DNA from: CG1-02-35-72 sp036170135
GTDB taxonomy: Bacteria > Bacteroidota > Bacteroidia > Flavobacteriales > Flavobacteriaceae
DNA: 7,442 nucleotides
Direction of reading: 5' to 3'
Assembly: GCA_036170135.1 (NCBI GenBank)
Contig: JAVHOP010000129.1
Location: 1 to 7,442, forward strand
Shown: positions 1 to 5,574 of the stretch, piece after piece
Position numbering within the stretch: position 1 is the first letter of the stretch
Layout: each line of letters opens with the position of its first letter
Translations under genes and position numbers: made by a program
The notes under the pieces: model-generated
Databases searched by the model: none
Told to the model about the DNA's origin: nothing
What the model saw: only the letters and a program-made list of their open reading frames with translations

Positions 1-5
1 ATTTG

Positions 6-13
6 TATTTTTG
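6..13 (+). promoter_or_regulatory. Candidate Bacteroidota -7 promoter box for coaX
   Basis: TATTTTTG matches the Bacteroidota primary-sigma -7 consensus TAnnTTTG. It ends 18 bases before the ATG at 32, which would give a short 5' leader. The expected -33 TTG element would lie before the window, so it cannot be checked. Similar strings occur by chance in such AT-rich DNA; the position directly before the first gene, and the near-copy before ppiD, are what favour it. If it is the promoter, the in-frame TTG at 11 overlaps it and cannot be the coaX start. Confidence 0.5.
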
Positions 14-31
14 AATCTTTTAAATTTGCCT

Positions 32-760
32 ATGAACTTGTGTATTGATATCGGAAATTCGCGCGTAAAAGTCGCTGTATTTGAATCTGATAAACTGATT
101 AAGACCTTTTCGTTTTTTAAAGAATCTCTTTTTGAAGAGTTAGAGCTCATCAAATCGGCTTATCCCATTTCGAACGCTATTTTATCTACCGTAGTTTTAT
201 TAGAATCGGCTATTTTAATAAAATTAAAAGCATTATTTCCCTTAAAAATTCTAAGCGCCAATCTTAAACTTCCATTTACTTTAGATTATAAAACAACCGA
301 TACTTTAGGTTTAGACAGAATTGCTCTAGTGGCTGGCGCCATTGTAAATTATTCAAATCAAAATGTACTAGTTATAGATGCTGGCACTTGTATAACCTAC
401 GATTTTATTACAGATAAAGGTGTTTATTTAGGTGGTGCCATTTCGCCAGGAATCCAAATGCGATATCATGCTTTACACAATCAAACTGCCAAATTACCGC
501 AATTGCAATTAAAATACCCTAGAAATTTTATAGGAAATACAACAGAAAAGTCTATTCACAGTGGCGTTTGTTTGGGTGCTATTTATGAGATAGACGGTAC
601 TATATCAAAATACAATTCTAAATATCGAAATTTAACAGTTGTTTTAACAGGTGGCGATATAATTTTTTTGGCAGGAAAATTAAAAAGTACCATATTTGCC
701 AATTCAAATTTTCTTTTAGAAGGTTTAAACCATTTGCTGAATTTTAATTTACAAGAATGA
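32..760 (+). CDS. coaX: Type III pantothenate kinase
   Basis: The 242-residue product phosphorylates pantothenate to 4'-phosphopantothenate with ATP, the first step of coenzyme A synthesis, in the cytosol. Visible motifs of the ASKHA-fold CoaX family are the N-terminal phosphate-binding DIGNS (Asp6), GLDR at 93-96 (Asp95 corresponds to the proposed general base), DAGT at 116-119, GGAISPG and, near the end, LTGGD. Length is normal for the family, which needs a monovalent cation and resists feedback by CoA. I chose the ATG at 32 because family members start a few residues before DxGN; the in-frame TTG at 11 would add seven residues and overlap the candidate promoter. The stop overlaps the next start as ATGA (757-760), suggesting translational coupling to the outer-membrane gene. 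Confidence 0.95.
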   Translation: MNLCIDIGNSRVKVAVFESDKLIKTFSFFKESLFEELELIKSAYPISNAILSTVVLLESAILIKLKALFPLKILSANLKLPFTLDYKTTDTLGLDRIALVAGAIVNYSNQNVLVIDAGTCITYDFITDKGVYLGGAISPGIQMRYHALHNQTAKLPQLQLKYPRNFIGNTTEKSIHSGVCLGAIYEIDGTISKYNSKYRNLTVVLTGGDIIFLAGKLKSTIFANSNFLLEGLNHLLNFNLQE

Positions 761-2034
761 CGAAACGAATATTTCAATTTATTTTATTGATACTGGCAAT
801 TGTAAATGCTAATGCTCAAAAAAGCAGCGCTTCTCCTTATTCATTTTTTGGAATAGGCGAAAAAAATATTACAAAAACTGTTGAAGAAATTAGTATGGGA
901 GAAGCCAGTGTTGCCAGTTATAGCAGCTACCAATTATTTCTTTCAAACCCTGCTTCGCTTGCAATGTTATCCTATACAACTTATAATTTAGGCCTCACCA
1001 ATAGAACTTTAAAAGTTACAGATGCTAATAGATCTGAGCACTCATCGGCTACAGCCTTATCTTATTTAGTTTTAGGCGTTCCTATTGGAGATAAAGCTGG
1101 ATTCGCTTTTGGGTTGCAACCAAATACTAATACGGGCTATTCGCTTTTACAACAAATATCTGATACATCAAATACGGTTGTTGAATCGAATTTATTTTTC
1201 GGCACTGGCGGTACTAATCGATTGTTTTTTCAATTTGGTAAAAAAATTAATAAATTTGCATCCTTAGGTTTAGAAAGTAATTTTATTTTTGGGCATATTA
1301 GCAATAATATTTTAAATAGAAGAAATGACGTGATTTTGGCCTCCCAACATGAAATTAATTCAAATGTTAGTGGCTACAGCTTTAAAATTGGTGCGCAATA
1401 TCACAAACCATTAAAAAATTATAAAGACCTACTATTGTCAATAGGCGCAACAGCCGAATTAAGTTCTAGCTATAATAATAGAGGCGATGAATTATTATTT
1501 TCTTTGGTAAATAATCCGGATGGTCTTATTATCCCAAGAGATACTATTGCAAATAATCCATTTACAGGCACCATAAAGAATCCTTATAAATCGACTATTG
1601 GAATTGGTTTTGGAAAATTATATCAATGGAATTTATCTTTAGAATATGGTTATAATGGCGCCATAGCTTTTACAGGTGGATCTATAAATAATAATCATAA
1701 TATTGCCTATAAAAGTGCTAACAGATTATCTTTGGGAGGTTATTATACTCCTAATTTTAATTCTGTTATAAATTATTGGGATAGGGTAACTTACAGAGCC
1801 GGATTAAAATATAACCAATCAGGTTTGTCGGTTAATAATACCAATGTTAATGAATTTGGCATATCTTTTGGAGTAGGGATGCCAATGGGGAAGGAATTAT
1901 CAACTTTTAATTTAGGTATGGAATTAGGCAAAAGGGGAACAATAAGCAATGGGTTAGTTAAAGAAAATTATTTCAATTTAAGACTTGGCTTAACCCTTAA
2001 CGATAAATGGTTTTCTAAAAGAAAAATTTTATAA
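757..2034 (+). CDS. Predicted outer-membrane beta-barrel protein
   Basis: The 425-residue product has a clear Sec signal peptide (residues 1-20, cleavage after ANA before Gln21). The mature start, SASPYSFFGIGE, is typical of a Bacteroidota family of outer-membrane proteins. The rest alternates short amphipathic strands rich in Gly, Asn, Ser, Tyr and Phe with polar turns, as in FadL/PorV-like barrels, and ends in a strand (FNLRLGLTL) followed by a basic tail (NDKWFSKRKIL). No plug, TonB box, TPR or catalytic motif is visible. It overlaps coaX by four bases and lies 17 bases before the TPR gene, so it is very likely co-transcribed with both. A transport or structural role in the outer membrane is an inference; the ligand is unknown. 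Assignment to FadL or PorV specifically is not secure. Confidence 0.8.
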   Translation: MTKRIFQFILLILAIVNANAQKSSASPYSFFGIGEKNITKTVEEISMGEASVASYSSYQLFLSNPASLAMLSYTTYNLGLTNRTLKVTDANRSEHSSATALSYLVLGVPIGDKAGFAFGLQPNTNTGYSLLQQISDTSNTVVESNLFFGTGGTNRLFFQFGKKINKFASLGLESNFIFGHISNNILNRRNDVILASQHEINSNVSGYSFKIGAQYHKPLKNYKDLLLSIGATAELSSSYNNRGDELLFSLVNNPDGLIIPRDTIANNPFTGTIKNPYKSTIGIGFGKLYQWNLSLEYGYNGAIAFTGGSINNNHNIAYKSANRLSLGGYYTPNFNSVINYWDRVTYRAGLKYNQSGLSVNNTNVNEFGISFGVGMPMGKELSTFNLGMELGKRGTISNGLVKENYFNLRLGLTLNDKWFSKRKIL

Positions 2035-2051
2035 ATAAAAACAATCAAATA

Positions 2052-3425
2052 ATGAAAAATTTTATTAGCACATTAATCTTCTGTTTTGTTATTATACTTG
2101 GTTTACAAACAGTTTCAGCGCAAAATGATCTCGGTAAAGATCCTGAAAAATGCGGTATGAATTTATCAATATTTTACGAGTACGCTAAGTCTCAAAATTA
2201 CGATGCTGCCTACGAACCTTGGTTGTGGTGCATGGATAATTGTCCAAAAGGAAGTAAAACTATATATTCTTATGGGCTAAAAATTGCTGAATATCGTTTA
2301 AACAAAGCTACTCCAGCCGAAAAACCAAAAGCAATAAGCCTTTTAAAAAGAGTTTATGATCAAAGAATTATACAATATCCTGATAACTTAGGAAAAGTTT
2401 ATAGTGATTATGCCGAATTTTTGCAAGAAAATGGTGGCACTAAAGATGAAGTTTTTGCTTTACTAGAAAAAGCTTTTAATACAGACCCATCTGGTATGGG
2501 CGTAAAAGCTATTTATCAATTTTTTCAAGAAGTTACCAATAGAAATAAAGAAACCAATGTTCAGAAAATATTTGATACTTACGATGATGTTGTTGAAGCA
2601 GTAGAACAAAAAATTAATGATTACACACAAACCAAAGAAGCTTTATACGCCATTCAATCAAGCGGAAAAGAACTTTCTAATAAAGATAAAGAAAAATTGC
2701 ATGCTGCCGAAGTAAATTCCGATGCCTTAGAAACCATAACCGGAGGTTTAGATAATATATTAGGCGAAGTTGCTACATGCGACCGGTTAATACCACTTTA
2801 CAATCAAACATTTGAATCTAATAAAAAAGATGCAAAATGGTTAAGACGTGCCGCATCAAGATTAAATGCAAAAGATTGTACAGAAAATCCATTATTTACT
2901 AAATTGGTTGATGCTTTATACTTTGCAGACCCATCTCCCGAAGCTGCCGTTTTAGCAGCAAGACTTGCTTTTAATAAAAAAGATGAAGTAAAGGCCATGC
3001 ACTTTTTTAAAGAAGCCGTTGACCAAGAAACTGAACCTTATAAAAAAGCCGGACATTTACTTACGATTGCACAAATACTTAAAAAATTAGGCAGAAAACA
3101 AGAATCAAGGGAATATGCTTATAAAGCACTAGATTTCAGACCAAATATGGGTGAAGCTTATTTGTTAATTGCTTCTCTTTATGCTGAGAGTGCTAATGAT
3201 TGTGGCAATGACGAACTTTCTAAAAGAGTCGTTTTTCTTGCAGCCATAGATAAAGCTAGAAAAGCTAAAGCTGTTGACCCAAGTAAAGCCGATAGAGCCA
3301 ACCAATATATCAATAGTTATATGACAAGTGCGCCAACTAAAAAAAATATATTTATCGCAAACCTAACATCTGGCACACCCTACAAAATTAGATGTTGGAT
3401 TAATGAAACTGTAATTTTACCATAA
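2052..3425 (+). CDS. Secreted tetratricopeptide-repeat protein
   Basis: The 457-residue product begins with a signal peptide (residues 1-23, cleavage VSA before Gln24) without a lipobox Cys, so it is probably soluble in the periplasm. The mature part is almost all helical. Cys34, Cys60 and Cys64 lie in an N-terminal segment around YDAAYEPWLWC, and the 60-170 region resembles degenerate helical repeats. A charged, coiled-coil-like stretch covers about 180-235. Clearer TPR-like helix pairs occupy about 293-420, for example AMHFFKEAV and SREYAYKALDFRP. The C-terminus ends in a short, probably beta-type tail containing CWINET (Cys448-Trp449). TPR proteins are protein-binding scaffolds; the partner is unknown, but the flanking barrel and LptC genes suggest an envelope-assembly role. 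This is a family-level call only. Confidence 0.82.
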   Translation: MKNFISTLIFCFVIILGLQTVSAQNDLGKDPEKCGMNLSIFYEYAKSQNYDAAYEPWLWCMDNCPKGSKTIYSYGLKIAEYRLNKATPAEKPKAISLLKRVYDQRIIQYPDNLGKVYSDYAEFLQENGGTKDEVFALLEKAFNTDPSGMGVKAIYQFFQEVTNRNKETNVQKIFDTYDDVVEAVEQKINDYTQTKEALYAIQSSGKELSNKDKEKLHAAEVNSDALETITGGLDNILGEVATCDRLIPLYNQTFESNKKDAKWLRRAASRLNAKDCTENPLFTKLVDALYFADPSPEAAVLAARLAFNKKDEVKAMHFFKEAVDQETEPYKKAGHLLTIAQILKKLGRKQESREYAYKALDFRPNMGEAYLLIASLYAESANDCGNDELSKRVVFLAAIDKARKAKAVDPSKADRANQYINSYMTSAPTKKNIFIANLTSGTPYKIRCWINETVILP

Positions 3426-3427
3426 AA

Positions 3428-4006
3428 TTGGCGATTATAAATTTGAAACACTTTAAATTTTATAAAATTATAAGCATTGCTAAAATCTTATTAGCAATGC
3501 TTTTTGTTTCTTGCTCTAATAATATTAAAGAGGTAAAAGATTTTTTGGCTGAAAAAAACCTACCAATCGCCACCGCAATAGATATTAATTTAATTTATAC
3601 CGATTCTGGAATTGTAAAGACAAAACTAAAAGCACCTTTGCTTTTTGATTATTCTAACCGAACTGAGCATCCATATAAAGAGTTTCCAAAAGGTCTAAAA
3701 ATAACAACATTCCAGACAAATGGCGACTCAATTGTGATTAAGTCAAATTACGGAAAATCTTATTCACTAACCAATATTTCAGAAATAATAGGCGCTGTTG
3801 AAATCATAAACTTTGGGACAAATACAAAGCTCAACACAGAGCAACTCTATTGGGATCAAAAATTGCATTATTTTTTTACAGAAAAAAAAGTAAGAATTAT
3901 AAGTGAAAAAGATACTACTTTTGGAGTTGGTTTTGAAGCTAATGAAGATTTGTCTAAAGCCATTATTAAAAACACATCGGGTTCCTTATATATTAAAGAA
4001 AATTAA
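3428..4006 (+). CDS. lptC: LPS export lipoprotein LptC (non-ATG start)
   Basis: The product resembles Bacteroidota LptC, the periplasmic bridge that passes lipopolysaccharide from the inner-membrane LptBFG transporter to LptA. A basic n-region and hydrophobic ILLAMLFVS precede Cys29, giving a lipobox (LFVSC), so this LptC looks lipid-anchored rather than held by a transmembrane helix as in E. coli. Family-like patches are TDSGIVKTKLKAP (58-70), the DY and EFPKG segments after it, LNTEQLYWD (135-143) and the late GVGFEANED. There is no ATG upstream of the lipobox: an in-frame stop lies at 3404-3406, and the ATG at 3497 would leave only five residues before Cys. Translation therefore begins at TTG 3428, two bases after the TPR stop, or at TTG 3443 (starting MKHFKF, equally plausible, product 187 residues). 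A terminator-shaped hairpin overlaps codons 15-26. Confidence 0.85.
   Translation: MAIINLKHFKFYKIISIAKILLAMLFVSCSNNIKEVKDFLAEKNLPIATAIDINLIYTDSGIVKTKLKAPLLFDYSNRTEHPYKEFPKGLKITTFQTNGDSIVIKSNYGKSYSLTNISEIIGAVEIINFGTNTKLNTEQLYWDQKLHYFFTEKKVRIISEKDTTFGVGFEANEDLSKAIIKNTSGSLYIKEN
3472..3509 (+). terminator. Terminator-like hairpin inside lptC (possible attenuator)
   Basis: The arms aagcattgctaa (3472-3483) and ttagcaatgctt (3491-3502) are perfectly complementary over 12 bp, with a 7-base loop. They run into a T-rich tail (positions 3501-3505 all T, G, then three T). This is the form of a Rho-independent terminator on the + strand, though only 4 of 12 pairs are GC. It starts 46 bases after the TPR stop and lies within the signal-peptide codons of lptC. 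It could end part of the transcripts from the coaX-barrel-TPR half, with translating ribosomes on lptC opening the stem. It could also slow initiation or protect an mRNA 3' end. The structure is seen directly; the function is inferred. Confidence 0.55.
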
Positions 4007-4011
4007 AAATT

Positions 4012-4206
4012 ATGAACTTTATTAGAAAAATATTTGAATTCGGCTATCTAATAATTGGCTTCTGGAGTTTAATTGAGGCCTTTTTAATTTGGAATACAAA
4101 TAAAAATAAAGCCTTAATATTTATAGGATTCACTATTTTGGCAGTACTGATGTTCTTTTTCAAAAGAAACTTTAGAAAAAAACAAGAATCCAGTCAAAAA
4201 AACTGA
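4012..4206 (+). CDS. Small two-helix membrane protein, function unknown
   Basis: This 64-residue ORF begins with ATG five bases after the lptC stop and ends 14 bases before the next start, exactly filling the space between two recognisable genes. It has two hydrophobic segments (about residues 9-27 and 34-50) joined by a short polar NTNKNK linker, and a strongly basic C-terminal tail (KRNFRKKQESSQKN), which by the positive-inside rule should face the cytosol. With two crossings, the N-terminus (containing Arg5 and Lys6) should be cytosolic as well. The in-frame fit between neighbours, the sensible membrane pattern and the AT-rich codon use like the surrounding genes argue that it is real. I do not recognise a named family. 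An inner-membrane accessory to LptC or to the CorC-like protein is possible but speculative. Confidence 0.75.
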   Translation: MNFIRKIFEFGYLIIGFWSLIEAFLIWNTNKNKALIFIGFTILAVLMFFFKRNFRKKQESSQKN

Positions 4207-4220
4207 ATAAATAATTTTAA

Positions 4221-5486
4221 GTGAACTATTTAATTGTAACAATCCTTCTTTCAATCATTGCTTCTGCCTTTTTTTCGGGCATGGAAATCGCTTATATTAC
4301 TTCAAATAAACTTTATATTGAATTAGAAAAAAAAGAAGGCGGTTTTGTGGGTTTTTTGTTAGAAAAACTCACTAAAAATCCTTCCAAATTTATAACCACA
4401 ATGCTTGTAGGCAATAACATTGCTTTAGTGGTTTACGGATTTTATATGGGTTCTTTTTTAATGCAATTATTAGAACCATTCAATATTTCAGACTTTTTTA
4501 TTTTTCTCTTACAAACAATTATTTCAACCTTAATAATACTCGTAACAGCCGAATTTTTACCGAAGGCCATTTTTAGAGTTTATGCAAACGAAACCTTAAA
4601 ATACTTTGCGCTACCTACTTATACATTTTATGTGTTATTATCGGTAATATCTCAATTCATCATGTTTTTATCAAATATTATTCTAAAAACGTTCTTTAAT
4701 ATGAAACCATACGAAGCACAAATGGTTTTTAGTAAAGCTGAATTAGGACATTTTTTAGATGAACAACTCCAGTCGGTAAATGAATCTAAAGAAATAGATA
4801 ATGAAATTCAGATATTTCAAAACGCTCTCGAATTTCAAAATGTAAGGTCTCGAGAAGTCATGATTCCTCGTACAGAGATTGTTGCAGTAGCTGTTAATGA
4901 ATCTATTAACGATATTAAAAAAGAATTTATTGAAACCGGATTGTCAAAAATATTGATTTATAAAGATAATTTGGATGAAATCATCGGTTATGTTCATTCT
5001 TTCGAATTGTTTAAAAATCCGACTGATATTCGCAGTATTTTATTGCCAGTTGAATTTGTTCCAGAAACAATGATGATTAATGATGTCATGAATAATCTCA
5101 TCAAAAAACGAAAAAGTATTGCTGTTGTTTTAGATGAATATGGTGGCACTTCCGGAATTATAACAATTGAAGATATTATTGAAGAATTATTTGGAGAGAT
5201 TGAAGATGAACACGACACCTCGGCGCTCACAGAAATTAAAATAAATGAACAAGAATATAATTTTTCGGGACGATTAGAGGTTGATTATTTGATCGAAACT
5301 TATAATTTAAAATTGCCAGAAGATGAAGCTTATGAAACCTTAGGCGGTTTGATTGTTTACCATACTGAAAAAATACCTGTTAAAGGCGAAATAATAGAAA
5401 TCGGTCAATTTCAATTCACCATTTTAAAAGTTTCTCATACCAAAATAGAAGAAGTCCACTTAAAAGTACTTTTAGCCGAAAAGTAA
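4221..5486 (+). CDS. CNNM/CBS/CorC_HlyC membrane protein ("hemolysin family")
   Basis: The 421-residue product has the three-part CorC/CNNM layout. Residues 1-190 form the CNNM (DUF21) membrane domain with hydrophobic segments near 2-18, 58-79, 92-114 and 129-155, and the conserved FSGMEIA, GNN (64-66) and EFLPK (111-115) motifs. A CBS pair follows from about 205 to 330 (SREVMIPRTEI at 210; VVLDEYGGTSG near 302-312; TIEDIIEELFGEIEDEHD). The CorC_HlyC domain (about 345-418) closes the protein (SGRLEVDYL, ETLGGLI). Family members act in magnesium/cobalt homeostasis, some as sodium-driven magnesium exporters; the hemolysin label is historical. The GTG start is forced, because a stop lies directly before it (4218-4220) and the next ATG falls inside FSGMEIA. 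GldE is a gliding-motility relative, but no other gld gene is here, so I do not use that name. Confidence 0.92.
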   Translation: MNYLIVTILLSIIASAFFSGMEIAYITSNKLYIELEKKEGGFVGFLLEKLTKNPSKFITTMLVGNNIALVVYGFYMGSFLMQLLEPFNISDFFIFLLQTIISTLIILVTAEFLPKAIFRVYANETLKYFALPTYTFYVLLSVISQFIMFLSNIILKTFFNMKPYEAQMVFSKAELGHFLDEQLQSVNESKEIDNEIQIFQNALEFQNVRSREVMIPRTEIVAVAVNESINDIKKEFIETGLSKILIYKDNLDEIIGYVHSFELFKNPTDIRSILLPVEFVPETMMINDVMNNLIKKRKSIAVVLDEYGGTSGIITIEDIIEELFGEIEDEHDTSALTEIKINEQEYNFSGRLEVDYLIETYNLKLPEDEAYETLGGLIVYHTEKIPVKGEIIEIGQFQFTILKVSHTKIEEVHLKVLLAEK

Positions 5487-5541
5487 TTAAATAAAAAACT
5501 AATTTAGCGAACTTGTGCTTTTAAAATCAAATACTAAATTG

Positions 5542-5549
5542 TATTTTCG
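5542..5549 (+). promoter_or_regulatory. Candidate -7 promoter box for ppiD
   Basis: The 88-base gap 5487-5574 is the longest non-coding stretch in the window. It contains TATTTTCG, one mismatch from TAnnTTTG, ending 25 bases before the ppiD ATG. The surrounding string ttgtattttcg (5539-5549) matches ttgtatttttg before coaX (3-13) at 10 of 11 positions. The nearest upstream TTG (5513-5515) is 26 bases away, longer than the usual spacer, so the -33 element is doubtful. No strong terminator lies in the gap: a weak 7-bp stem (5467-5473 with 5479-5485) spans the corC-like stop but has no T tract, so read-through from upstream is likely. Confidence 0.4.
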
Positions 5550-5574
5550 CACACTGTAATAAAATAATTTAAAC

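Noticed and set aside
11..31. Extended coaX start at TTG 11
   Set aside because: It adds seven residues before the family-typical MNLxIDxGN start and overlaps the candidate promoter box; ATG 32 is the better choice.
2021..2065. Direct repeat gaaaaattttat at the end of the barrel gene and the start of the TPR gene
   Set aside because: It is low-complexity A/T sequence that encodes ordinary gene ends (RKIL stop and MKNFI), with no other repeat structure around it.
4994..5230. 78-residue minus-strand ORF within the CNNM/CorC gene
   Set aside because: It is antisense to the highly conserved CBS and CorC motif region, with low-complexity Ser/Ile content, no recognisable domain and no separate promoter; it is a shadow of the real gene.
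5461..5474. 14-base perfect palindrome taaaagtactttta at the end of the CNNM/CorC gene
   Set aside because: It is a loopless, AT-rich palindrome within conserved codons, so it cannot form a normal hairpin terminator, and no matching second operator copy was seen nearby.
5467..5485. Weak hairpin (7-bp stem, 5-base loop) over the CNNM/CorC stop as a terminator
   Set aside because: The stem has one GC pair and is followed by A-rich rather than T-rich sequence, so it is not a credible intrinsic terminator on the + strand.
5501..5540. Inverted repeat aatttag / ctaaatt in the gap before ppiD
   Set aside because: Seven AT-rich bases per arm with a 26-base spacer are expected by chance in this composition.
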